A stretch of 33,023 nucleotides of DNA from Hondaea fermentalgiana (Eukaryota; Sar; Bigyra; Thraustochytrida; Thraustochytriidae): the NCBI GenBank assembly GCA_014084085.1, contig NPFB01000200.1:1-33023 (forward strand), in the 5' to 3' direction. Position 1 is the stretch's first letter. Each line of letters begins with the position of its first letter. The translations under genes were made by a program, and so were the position numbers. Positions 18,785-27,133 of this stretch are shown piece by piece. Below the pieces are notes generated by a model that saw nothing but the letters and a program-made list of their open reading frames with translations, was not told the DNA's origin and did no database searches.

Positions 18785-20587
18785 ATGATGGCCACGGTCG
18801 ACGAGAGCGGCAGCGCGGACGCGAGCGTGGGCGCTGCTGGAGATAAGAACGTGAACTCTGGCGAGGCAGACATGCTGCAGTATACTCTAGGAAACGAGGA
18901 AGAAGAAGAGTTCCACGGCACGCTGGAAGACCTCGAGACCCTCGAGGGACTTGAGCGCCTCGAAGCCCTCGCTGATAATGAGGCAAACTTCCCGCCAGAG
19001 CTCAATGACGACCCTTTCGAGTCATCGCTTGCCCCTCTCCCTTTCGTCGACCCATGCCTTGATCCCGATGTCGCGTTGGATTTCGACATGTCGGGCCTTG
19101 GTTCCTCGAAAAACTCGACGACCTTATCAACTGCTTCGACCTCTGCTTCTTCCTCTGCAAGCACAGCCTCTTCGGCTCTTCAGCGTTCAGACTCTTCCTC
19201 TGGAGATCCAACTGCAATTGTCTCTTCTGTGTCGACGCCGACAACCGATACAGATGCATCTTGGCAAGAGTCTGGCGATCGGGCGGGTGCGGAAAATATG
19301 AGATCGCCTGCGTCCAAGGCGTCATCAACCAAGCAGAATGAATCGAAATCCAACGCCAAAGCCAAGACTTCAAGCAAGATTCCGCAGAGTCAAAAAAATG
19401 ACGATGATGAACAGAATGGCGGCGGATCTCCTCCCGGTGAAACCTCGCAGGAACGCAAGGAACGCATGGCAGCAGCCTGCAGACGATTTCGCGCCAAGCG
19501 CAAGTTGGAGATTGCAAGCCTGCAAGAGCGTAACCGTGAACTCGAACTTGCACGCACAGAGTATCAACATCGCATTGCCGACCTCCAGCTTGAGGCGCAA
19601 ATGCTTCGTGGCGAGGGCGAAGTGCATCTTCGCAAGGAAAACGAGCTCCTTCGCGTCGAAATCAGAAGGTACAAGCGTTTTATCCAAACCATTGCCGACG
19701 CCGCAAGTTCTGCCTCCAAGGTACAACCCGAGGAAAAGTATCGCCTGCTCTGCGAAGGCATCGAGTCGGCCTCAGGTCAGGTCATGGGTCTCTTGTATAC
19801 GAGCGTACGGGACAGCTCATGGTGCCAGGCTCACACAGTCACCCTTGGGGAAATTCCAGTGACCGTGAAATATCAGCATCTGCCGCTCGGCACTTCGGCC
19901 ATCGCGGCGACTCGCACGAACTTGCGTCTCGACGTGGTGCTCGCGATCCCGCCAGAACAAGCATACAAGGCAATCTGGGAGTCCTGGCTTTCTTTCAATA
20001 TCGTGCAAGAGTTTGTCAAAAAGCACGTTCCTGGCATCAAAGCTACACAAGAGGAACTCGAGCCAGACTTTGGTGGCGACGGTCAATGGAACGACGAAAA
20101 TGTGAAGATCGTTCGCTTTACCGAGACTCTTGGTCACAATGTCCAAGACTCCATTCACGCTTATACGCGATGGGAGGACCAGGTTGTCTTTCCTGCCGGC
20201 TTTTATGATCACCCTGACAGCGGACTGCCTTATTCGCCCGTGCCTGATGGCCCGCAAAAGGCAAAGATTGTCATGCAGTCTTGTGGCGAAGCGATTACAA
20301 AGCAGGCAGTAGATATTGCGCCTCCCGAGGAGGGCGTCGACCGCATCAAAAAGACCATGCTCGAGGCGTATGTTATCCGGCCGGGTCCCAATGGCGGATC
20401 ATTCTGGACAGGCATTGTTTCCTTTCCGAACGTAGGTTGCACTATTGCTGATGTCGAACCGACGCCCTTTGCCCTGGACGATGGCACTATTTCTTCGCAG
20501 GGCTTGGCGTACTTTGGCATCCAGCGTGACATCATTCGTTCGCACGGTTCGCTCAGTGACATGGATAACGATTGCGCCATGCAGTGA
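18785..20587 (+). CDS. bZIP transcription factor with atypical basic region and START-like C-terminal part
   Basis: The protein has 600 residues from tandem ATGs at 18,785 and 18,788 (A at -3 for both; the second has G at +4). Residues 38-100 are acidic and 104-160 Ser/Thr-rich, as in activation regions. The basic region at 223-240 fits the fungal/ATF type, with RFRAKRK at 234-240, but the residue that should be the invariant Asn is Met 228. This register is fixed by Arg 236 eight residues later and Leu 246 eighteen later. Heptads continue at Leu 253, Tyr 260, Leu 267 and Leu 274, and a second helical stretch covers 282-305. Residues 340-585 form a separate mixed alpha/beta domain that resembles START-like modules linked to bZIPs in oomycetes; that likeness is from general pattern only. 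It is likely a nuclear DNA-binding regulator, possibly with altered site preference and a lipid-type ligand domain. No intron is visible. Confidence 0.87.
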   Translation: MMATVDESGSADASVGAAGDKNVNSGEADMLQYTLGNEEEEEFHGTLEDLETLEGLERLEALADNEANFPPELNDDPFESSLAPLPFVDPCLDPDVALDFDMSGLGSSKNSTTLSTASTSASSSASTASSALQRSDSSSGDPTAIVSSVSTPTTDTDASWQESGDRAGAENMRSPASKASSTKQNESKSNAKAKTSSKIPQSQKNDDDEQNGGGSPPGETSQERKERMAAACRRFRAKRKLEIASLQERNRELELARTEYQHRIADLQLEAQMLRGEGEVHLRKENELLRVEIRRYKRFIQTIADAASSASKVQPEEKYRLLCEGIESASGQVMGLLYTSVRDSSWCQAHTVTLGEIPVTVKYQHLPLGTSAIAATRTNLRLDVVLAIPPEQAYKAIWESWLSFNIVQEFVKKHVPGIKATQEELEPDFGGDGQWNDENVKIVRFTETLGHNVQDSIHAYTRWEDQVVFPAGFYDHPDSGLPYSPVPDGPQKAKIVMQSCGEAITKQAVDIAPPEEGVDRIKKTMLEAYVIRPGPNGGSFWTGIVSFPNVGCTIADVEPTPFALDDGTISSQGLAYFGIQRDIIRSHGSLSDMDNDCAMQ

Positions 20588-20721
20588 GAGAACGCTCTCG
20601 ATGATAATGATCCCTTCAACAGAAATTAATCTAAGCGTAGCTTTTTCCAATTGCTCCGAATCGCCGTTTTCATACAAGAACGAGGCGCACCTTTCTGTCA
20701 CGCGTTATCCTTGCCTTATCT

Positions 20722-20755
20722 CACCACACCACACCACTCCACACCATACCACTCC
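20722..20755. repeat. (CACAC)-type pentamer repeat
   Basis: Units of CACAC, CACTC and CATAC follow each other over 34 bases in the presumed 3' flank of the bZIP gene. Confidence 0.8.
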
Positions 20756-21041
20756 TCAAGGCTTTTTCGCCCTCGATGCATAGATTGAAAACCCTCTGGC
20801 ATCTCCCCAATCCTGCTCCAGCTCTTGCTCTTGCCCTTGCTCTCCAAGTCCCCGCCGGTGGCCACCACGTCCCAGTTCAGTCGTTCCTCGTACCCAGAGA
20901 GAGCGCTACCCGCACAAAGGAATCTGGCGTTCCCTGAGGAGGAGGCGGCCTCGGAGCAGACCCTGAATTCTTATTACGACCACCGCGCTCGAGTCCCTGC
21001 GCAGAACGGAGCGCTTGCGCCGAGTCGGCCCGCCTCCAGGT

Positions 21042-21094
21042 CGGCGGCGGCGGCGGCGGCGGCGGCGGCGCGGCAGGCAGGCAGGCAGGCAGGC
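21042..21094. repeat. (CGG)n trinucleotide then (GGCA)n tetramer
   Basis: About ten CGG triplets are followed at once by five or six GGCA units, some 320 bp upstream of the PLC start. CGG runs of this kind slip easily and are often unstable. Confidence 0.95.
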
Positions 21095-21412
21095 GGGCGC
21101 GCAGGCCTCGCGGCGAGCGAGGTCGCGAGCGGATCGTGCGACGAGCAAACGAGGTCCGCAATCCAGACCCTGAGGCCTTGCCGCAACGCGGCGCCGTAAG
21201 ACAGACGACGAGACGCCTCGGAGCTCCGCGCGAGGCGCGGCCCGGGCCAGCGCAGGCGGCGGCGCCCCCCTGCTCGGCCGCGCATCTCCTGCTCCGCGCC
21301 CTGGCCGTCTGCCCACGCGCGCGAGGTGACCGGATAGCGGGAGGGAGATTGTCATTGTCGTCTTTTCAGCCGTCTTGGACGTCGAGCGAAACTCGACGCG
21401 CCAGACGCGCAC

Positions 21413-24400
21413 ATGATCCCACGCACGGCGAGGCACGAAGAGACGCGCGCGACGGCAGCGGGGAGCTTCTCTTCGGGCGCGTCCGATAACAATGACGACG
21501 ACGACGACGACTTTTTCTTCGGCGACAATATCGCCGATGAACGTGGACTTGACCATAAAGATCTCGACGAACACGACGCCCATGAACAAGACGACCAGTA
21601 CAAGCTGTCGCCCACGATCTCACACTCCAATGGGCCTCTACTAAGCAGCGTGTTGCAGCTGGAAAGAGGACTCGACAAGCGTCTCGCAGACGACAACGCC
21701 CCAGCTGACGGCAGCGCACAAAGGAGTAAAAACGAAAACAATGATAGTCCAGGCACAGGCATGCGTAAATCGAGGTCCATGGGAACGCTATCGTTCGCCA
21801 AGCGAAGTCGAGGCTTGCAAGGGTCCAAGTCAGAAAAGGGCAAAGGTCAGGAAACAGCGCAGACGGAAAATGGGCACTCGGGACCAAACACTGGTACTTT
21901 TCACGATCCTCATGCAGGACACATGAGCAAGTCACGGTCCTGGGGAAATCTCGCGCGAGATGCGGGTCTTGGCTCTGGCCGCAGATTTCGGCAGATTGAA
22001 TCCAGCAATGCCCGTCACCAACGAATGAACAGCCGGGCTGACTCTGCCAGTTCGGGTGGCGGAAGTCATGCTGGTTCCATGCACAAGTCCCGTTCGTGGG
22101 GGAATCTTAACTTTGACTCTGCTATTTCTTCCGGCCTCGCTTACACGGGCAAACGCTTGCAGCAGGGCACAACAAGCATTCGTAATTCTGTTCCTCTGAG
22201 GCACAAAGGTCCTGCAGGCCAGCCGAAACGCCAAGATGAGCGCGCCTCAACGACCAGCACCACGCTCAATGACCTGGTACAGCACGTCGTAAAGCAAGCA
22301 CACCTCATCGAACAGGGCGAAGAAGTGCACATCGACTCTCAATCGCGCTTTACGATCGAAGGCAGCGAACATTCCGGAACCAACCTCGGCGCCAGTCCGT
22401 CAAGTCGCTCCTGCGATCGTCCTCGCGAACACTCTGTCGACCTTGATGGCGACACAAGGTCTACTCACCACGACTCTCGAGGACGCTTCCTTCAAGGCTC
22501 TGCTGGCTTTACCAAGGCTTCCAAGTTCGCCGTCAACAGACGAGGCCAAGTTGCTCAGCGAGAGTCACCCAAACGCGGACGGAGTGCAAGCTGCTTCTGG
22601 GAGGTTCTTAAACAGATCAACCCGTTTCATAAGCCTTCTATTCCCTCGTTCCAAACAGCTCTCGACGAGCGCATCGGCCAGGAACTCGAAGTCAAGACAT
22701 TGCGCGAGCGCGCGCGCGATGAGTGGGAGCTCGTCGACACAAATCGAGATGGAAAGGCCACTTTTCGCGAGGTCAAACACATGTTTAAGCGACTCAACGT
22801 CCACGTTCCCGCGGCAGAGATCCGCAAGTGGATGAATGAATTTGATGCCGACGGAAATGGTTCTCTCGACTTCAACGAGTTTGAAAGCATGTTTGAAAGC
22901 ATCCAGTCAAAGCCCAACATGTTCCAGGAGTTCATCCTGGCCAAGATTCTCGGATCCGGCGCCGAGGCCGTGGCCCCCATTGCAAACGGGGACCTCCCTC
23001 TGACCGACTTGCGACTTGGTCCCGAGGACCTTGCTAAGTTCGTGGCTTGGTCCACCAACGACGAGGAGCGTCCAACCGTTTTAGAGTGTGCCTACCGCAT
23101 CTATCACTTTGAGCGGGATCGACGCATCTATAGCGATCCGGCGCAACCTTGGATGATCCCTGCTCATGACCAGTGGTGCGTCAATAACGTCCAGTCGTCT
23201 CCCGCGCTCGACGGCTTCATTTCGCCATCCGTGGACTCGCTTCTGAGCACAGAGGAAAATTGCCCGCCCGAGGGACCCGATTCGATCCAGGTGCCGGGAG
23301 CTATTTCCGGCCAAGCAAATCACGATCTCTCTTCGGATGATCTCTCGCAAGACTTCCCAGACTTAAATGGCGCGGCAAGCTCTGCTGTCGCCTCCTTTTC
23401 CTCGGATCTGCCTCTCTCTCCTCGAACAGCTGCCTCAGCCTCGTCAAATTCTTCAATTCTCCCTCCGCCTCCCCCGCACATTACAGTCAATAGCCGCTCT
23501 GTGAGCTTGCAGCCCACCACAACGCGAGCACGGGTCGAATCAGATGTGAGCACGCACAGCGCGCCAACGCAGCCCAACATCGACAGCAATCACATTGCCG
23601 GAAGACATCACGCCAAGCACGCGTCCACCCCTGGTATCATGAACCGCAGACTCATCGCTACCAAGTCATCTCTTGGAAGTGCCTTTGTGCGTCCACGCCG
23701 TGGCTCAGACACGAGCTCGAATACAACGGGTGACCGCGCAACAGGCGGAAAGCGTCGACGCATCAAGCGCTTCCTCTCACGAATGCGCGTACGCGCCAGA
23801 AGCCAAGACTCGGAGACGGCCAGCTCCGAAGGCATGCGCTTGTTGAGCAAGCACCAGTCTTCTGCAGCCACACAACTCCCTGATTGGCATCCCGCCTCAC
23901 CAGAGTACGTTGCTCCCGAGCTCACGTATGATTCTTTCGTGTCCATGCTTGTTGATGGCGTATACAACCAAGTCGGCGACGTCTCTAAGCTGCAAAACGT
24001 CTACCAGGACATGCATCAGCCTCTGAGTCATTATTTTATTTCCTCCTCGCACAATTCTTATCTGAGTGGAAATCAAATCAACAGCGAGTCCACTGCCTAT
24101 GCCATCACCCGGGCGCTAAGGCTCGGTGTCCGCGTCATCGAGCTCGACGCGTGGAACGGGGCCGGAGATGAGCCCATTGTCACGCACGGCAACACCTTGT
24201 GCAAGCCTCTGCCCTTTCGGGACTGCATTGTGGCACTGCGCAAGCACGGCTTCGACGCCAGCGACTTCCCAGTTATCATTACGATTGAAAACCATTGCTC
24301 AATGGAACAGCAGCGCAAGCAAGTGTATTATTTGGAGGCCATCTTGGGCGACGATCTCTTTCATTTCCCAACGCCAAACGAGGACAACCTCAAGGAGGGT

Positions 24401-26707
24401 GTCTTTGAATGGCTCAGCCCGTATGACCTTCGTCGCAAATTCGTCATTCGTGATCGCCCTGCAAAGCGCATGACCAAGGCCGACCGCATCGAGATCAAAA
24501 TGCGCAAACTTGAGCTACAGGAGCAATTGCGAAAACAGCGACGCGAACAAAATGCAGAACTTCGAAGACGGCAGACGGCCTCGGCCAGTCGGCTTCGACG
24601 GGACTCCAGCTCTGGGGAAACCGATGCCGCTGCGCTGCGCAGCAGCGAACGAGAGAAATCTCCGGCGCGCGCACAGAGCGCTCAACAAGCTGAAGAAGAG
24701 GGGCCCGTGTCACAAATGTCGAACCTCTCGAACCGTTCGAGCCTGTCTAATCTTTCTTCTGGCTTTAGCAACTTTGCCTCCTTTACTCACTCCAACCCGA
24801 TGAGCAGCGCGCGCATCCGCGTGGAAAGCCTCGGGTCATCGTCTGCAGGCCCAGGACCGGAGCAATCGCTGCTACCTGGTGAGAGCTCGCCGTCGAGTCC
24901 GCCAAACCGCGAAAATACGCGAAACAGCGTCGGCACGGCTGAGTCTGCTGACGCCGACGACCTGGAAGAAATGTTTGAAGAAGGAGCCGAGCAGTCGGAT
25001 GAAGAACTTCTTGACGTCGGGGATGATAATGATGGAGACGATGGGCCTGAAGATGAAGCCGCTGATGTTGGAACCGACGAAGACGAAGATTTAGATCAGT
25101 TGGGGAGGGATATGGCCAGCATCGCGGATAGCAAGAGCGATATCAGCGAAGGTGACTTGCCTCGCGACGTTCTCATGAGCAGCAATGAGCTCCGAGGAGG
25201 AAGCACACGTAGCAGCCCGGCGCGATCGTCCTCGTCCTCGTCTTCGTGGCGCCCCATGCAGCACAAAAGGAGCTCTGGATCCGACACGAGCATGTCCCCC
25301 CTATTTGAAGAAGGCACATCTTCTAAAGATACGGACGCAGATTGTGAGAATGGAGCTCGCGACAGTGAGCATGAGGACAGGCTCTCGCGCGAACTGGAGG
25401 CACCGCAGGAACGCGCGGCCGTTGTTGTTGAAAAGCCCGCGCCGCGACCGCCTCCTTCCGTACTTAACTCGAGAAGCAGCGGTTCACGCGGAAAGGCAAA
25501 TTCCAAGGGGCCTCCGGCCAAACAGAGCGAGGAGTTCACACCGAGCATTCTCGCCCAGTACGTGGACGAGAGCCGCGACGGCGTGACACCGTCGTTGCTC
25601 CGGCTCATGTACATTAAGAATGTGCCCATTCCAGTTCACAAGTCGGAGACGAGCGATGTTCTGGTCTTTGATGCACCGCGGTTTTGTTCTTCGTCGTCGC
25701 TTTCGGAGCAAAAGATGCGCAAGCTGGCCATGCCTGGTCCTCGGGCTGCTGCCTTGTGTACGTACTCAAAACATCACCTGCTGCGCGTCTTTCCCGCGGG
25801 AAGCCGCATCACCTCGTCGAATTACGACCCGGTGCCTGCATGGAATGCGGGTTGCCAGATTGTCGCGCTCAACTACCAAAACTTTGGCGCTGAAGTCTGG
25901 CTCAATCAGGGCAAGTTTGCGGACAATGGCGGCTGTGGATACGTGCTCAAACCCGAGGCCATGCTCAAGTCAGTGGCCGTTGGGGTCAACGCCTTTGTTG
26001 CCAAGTCTGCAACGCGCGACGCCGTGCAGCTCGCTAAAGCTGGTGCAAATGTGCAAATGACGCCGGAGACGACGGATGGCGACGCGGACGCAATTGAATT
26101 GCGCACTGCAAATGGCCACGACTCTGCAATAGGAGGCTCTTATGGCATCAAACCGCCTCATGCGTATGTGAGTGACAAGGTCAAGCGTATGCTTGGGCAT
26201 CAGAACTTTGGCGAACATACGCCGAGTCACCGGTCGCTGCCATGGGCGCTGGAGCCGGGTGACGCAAGCTTCGACGATGCTGTCACGGTGTTGGAGGTCA
26301 GTTTGATCTCCGGCCACTATCTACCACGCCCGCCAGGCGTAGGTACCTCGATCAATCCTTATGTTGAGATTACCGTGCGCGGCCTCGAGCAGGATGATTA
26401 TACGGTGCGTTCGACGTGGGTCGAGCACAACGGCTTTGATCCTTTTTGGGGTGAAACCTTTCGCTTTGAGATACACAATGTGGAGCTTTCTTTGCTGAGT
26501 TTTATCGTTCGGACCGTGGACAGTAGTCGTGCCAAGAAGGGCCGATTTGTGTGTCAAAATGTCTTTCCGCTTAAGTGCCTTCGTCAGGGCTTTCGCTACG
26601 TACCTATGCGTCACGCAAATGGTGCACTTACGGATGATGGCTTTTTGTTTTGCAAAATTTCTCTGTCCTCCAAGAAGACGCTTCCCGGAGGTGCCTTGAA
26701 AATCTAG
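21413..26707 (+). CDS. Phosphoinositide-specific phospholipase C, delta-like without a visible PH domain
   Basis: The protein has 1,764 residues in one open frame. It should hydrolyse PtdIns(4,5)P2 to inositol trisphosphate and diacylglycerol at membranes in response to calcium. The N-terminal 430 residues are disordered, acidic near 26-33, and carry three KSRSxGxL motifs (117, 171, 223). EF-hand loops sit at 442-453 and 478-489. A third EF-like helix pair at 535-567 is separated from its partner (837-867) by about 260 low-complexity residues. The X domain (868-1016) has catalytic His 880 and His 925 and calcium ligands Asn 881, Glu 910, Asp 912 and Glu 959. The two substrate lysines of PLC-delta1 (438, 440) are Arg 1013 and Arg 1015. 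The roughly 380-residue X-Y linker is acidic at 1180-1246, which usually means autoinhibition. The Y domain (about 1400-1530) keeps Ser 1431 and Arg 1458. A C2 domain covers 1622-1755 with Asn 1648 and Thr 1701 at calcium-ligand positions. Numbers are hand-counted. Confidence 0.96.
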   Translation: MIPRTARHEETRATAAGSFSSGASDNNDDDDDDFFFGDNIADERGLDHKDLDEHDAHEQDDQYKLSPTISHSNGPLLSSVLQLERGLDKRLADDNAPADGSAQRSKNENNDSPGTGMRKSRSMGTLSFAKRSRGLQGSKSEKGKGQETAQTENGHSGPNTGTFHDPHAGHMSKSRSWGNLARDAGLGSGRRFRQIESSNARHQRMNSRADSASSGGGSHAGSMHKSRSWGNLNFDSAISSGLAYTGKRLQQGTTSIRNSVPLRHKGPAGQPKRQDERASTTSTTLNDLVQHVVKQAHLIEQGEEVHIDSQSRFTIEGSEHSGTNLGASPSSRSCDRPREHSVDLDGDTRSTHHDSRGRFLQGSAGFTKASKFAVNRRGQVAQRESPKRGRSASCFWEVLKQINPFHKPSIPSFQTALDERIGQELEVKTLRERARDEWELVDTNRDGKATFREVKHMFKRLNVHVPAAEIRKWMNEFDADGNGSLDFNEFESMFESIQSKPNMFQEFILAKILGSGAEAVAPIANGDLPLTDLRLGPEDLAKFVAWSTNDEERPTVLECAYRIYHFERDRRIYSDPAQPWMIPAHDQWCVNNVQSSPALDGFISPSVDSLLSTEENCPPEGPDSIQVPGAISGQANHDLSSDDLSQDFPDLNGAASSAVASFSSDLPLSPRTAASASSNSSILPPPPPHITVNSRSVSLQPTTTRARVESDVSTHSAPTQPNIDSNHIAGRHHAKHASTPGIMNRRLIATKSSLGSAFVRPRRGSDTSSNTTGDRATGGKRRRIKRFLSRMRVRARSQDSETASSEGMRLLSKHQSSAATQLPDWHPASPEYVAPELTYDSFVSMLVDGVYNQVGDVSKLQNVYQDMHQPLSHYFISSSHNSYLSGNQINSESTAYAITRALRLGVRVIELDAWNGAGDEPIVTHGNTLCKPLPFRDCIVALRKHGFDASDFPVIITIENHCSMEQQRKQVYYLEAILGDDLFHFPTPNEDNLKEGVFEWLSPYDLRRKFVIRDRPAKRMTKADRIEIKMRKLELQEQLRKQRREQNAELRRRQTASASRLRRDSSSGETDAAALRSSEREKSPARAQSAQQAEEEGPVSQMSNLSNRSSLSNLSSGFSNFASFTHSNPMSSARIRVESLGSSSAGPGPEQSLLPGESSPSSPPNRENTRNSVGTAESADADDLEEMFEEGAEQSDEELLDVGDDNDGDDGPEDEAADVGTDEDEDLDQLGRDMASIADSKSDISEGDLPRDVLMSSNELRGGSTRSSPARSSSSSSSWRPMQHKRSSGSDTSMSPLFEEGTSSKDTDADCENGARDSEHEDRLSRELEAPQERAAVVVEKPAPRPPPSVLNSRSSGSRGKANSKGPPAKQSEEFTPSILAQYVDESRDGVTPSLLRLMYIKNVPIPVHKSETSDVLVFDAPRFCSSSSLSEQKMRKLAMPGPRAAALCTYSKHHLLRVFPAGSRITSSNYDPVPAWNAGCQIVALNYQNFGAEVWLNQGKFADNGGCGYVLKPEAMLKSVAVGVNAFVAKSATRDAVQLAKAGANVQMTPETTDGDADAIELRTANGHDSAIGGSYGIKPPHAYVSDKVKRMLGHQNFGEHTPSHRSLPWALEPGDASFDDAVTVLEVSLISGHYLPRPPGVGTSINPYVEITVRGLEQDDYTVRSTWVEHNGFDPFWGETFRFEIHNVELSLLSFIVRTVDSSRAKKGRFVCQNVFPLKCLRQGFRYVPMRHANGALTDDGFLFCKISLSSKKTLPGGALKI

Positions 26708-26890
26708 ATGTATACTGGTGAAATCTAATCAAATCAAGATTTGTCGCTGTCAGCAAATTCTCAAAAAGGATGTCATGGTGACACATTCTGTTGTAGGCTA
26801 GTCTTGCTCTTTTGCCTCGGGTGATCCCAGATCCTCATTGACGTCATCGGCGTCAGTCATCTTCTTCTTTAGACCCCTCCATACAGTATA

Positions 26891-26924
26891 CAGGAAAGAC
26901 AGAACCCGGGACTCTGTCTTTCTG
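26891..26924. repeat. Perfect 10-bp inverted repeat (hairpin)
   Basis: GAAAGACAGA at 26,894-26,903 pairs exactly with TCTGTCTTTC at 26,913-26,922. A nine-base loop contains the palindrome CCCGGG, and two more pairs form beyond a single-base bulge. It could be an RNA structure at the PLC 3' end or in the leader of the next gene, or a protein-binding dyad. Confidence 0.8.
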
Positions 26925-27057
26925 TCCCTAACGGACACCTGGTTCGAGTTGCTCTTTATTGCTCGCTTCGGGGATGGTGTTGCGCGACGGAGCAAGCTTG
27001 CCTGCGCTCAAGCCCGTCAGCGAGCGAGAGATTGAGCGAGTGGGCGACTGCGCGCGC

Positions 27058-27072
27058 ATGCACGCGACATAG
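27058..27072 (+). promoter_or_regulatory. Four-codon upstream open reading frame
   Basis: ATG CAC GCG ACA TAG lies 61 bases before the presumed ATG at 27,134. If the transcript begins upstream, a scanning ribosome would meet this frame first, which could lower translation of the main frame. Confidence 0.4.
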
Positions 27073-27133
27073 CGCGTCGTTCTACGGTCGCAAAGGCGGG
27101 ACAGGAGAAAGACATCAAAACCTTGAGCGGGTC

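Larger units (their letters stand above)
20588..21412. other. Intergenic region between bZIP and PLC genes
   Basis: It should contain the bZIP 3' end and the PLC promoter. There is no AATAAA after the bZIP stop. A CACAC-type repeat lies at 20,722-20,755 and CGG/GGCA arrays at 21,042-21,094. A very short possible leader intron is GAG|GTGACC at 21,326 to CTTTTCAG at 21,369 (44 bases), 43 bases before the PLC ATG; this is weak because of its length. Confidence 0.5.
26708..27133. other. Intergenic region and leader of the EF-hand/RCC1 gene
   Basis: The 426 bases between PLC and the next gene contain a strong hairpin at 26,891-26,924 and a four-codon upstream frame. They are free of the microsatellites that fill the other intergenic parts. 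No AATAAA follows the PLC stop. Confidence 0.6.

Noticed and set aside
26798..26995. A 65-codon minus-strand frame with a hydrophilic acidic C-terminus
   Set aside because: It has no ATG at its start, overlaps the hairpin, and has no supporting exon upstream.
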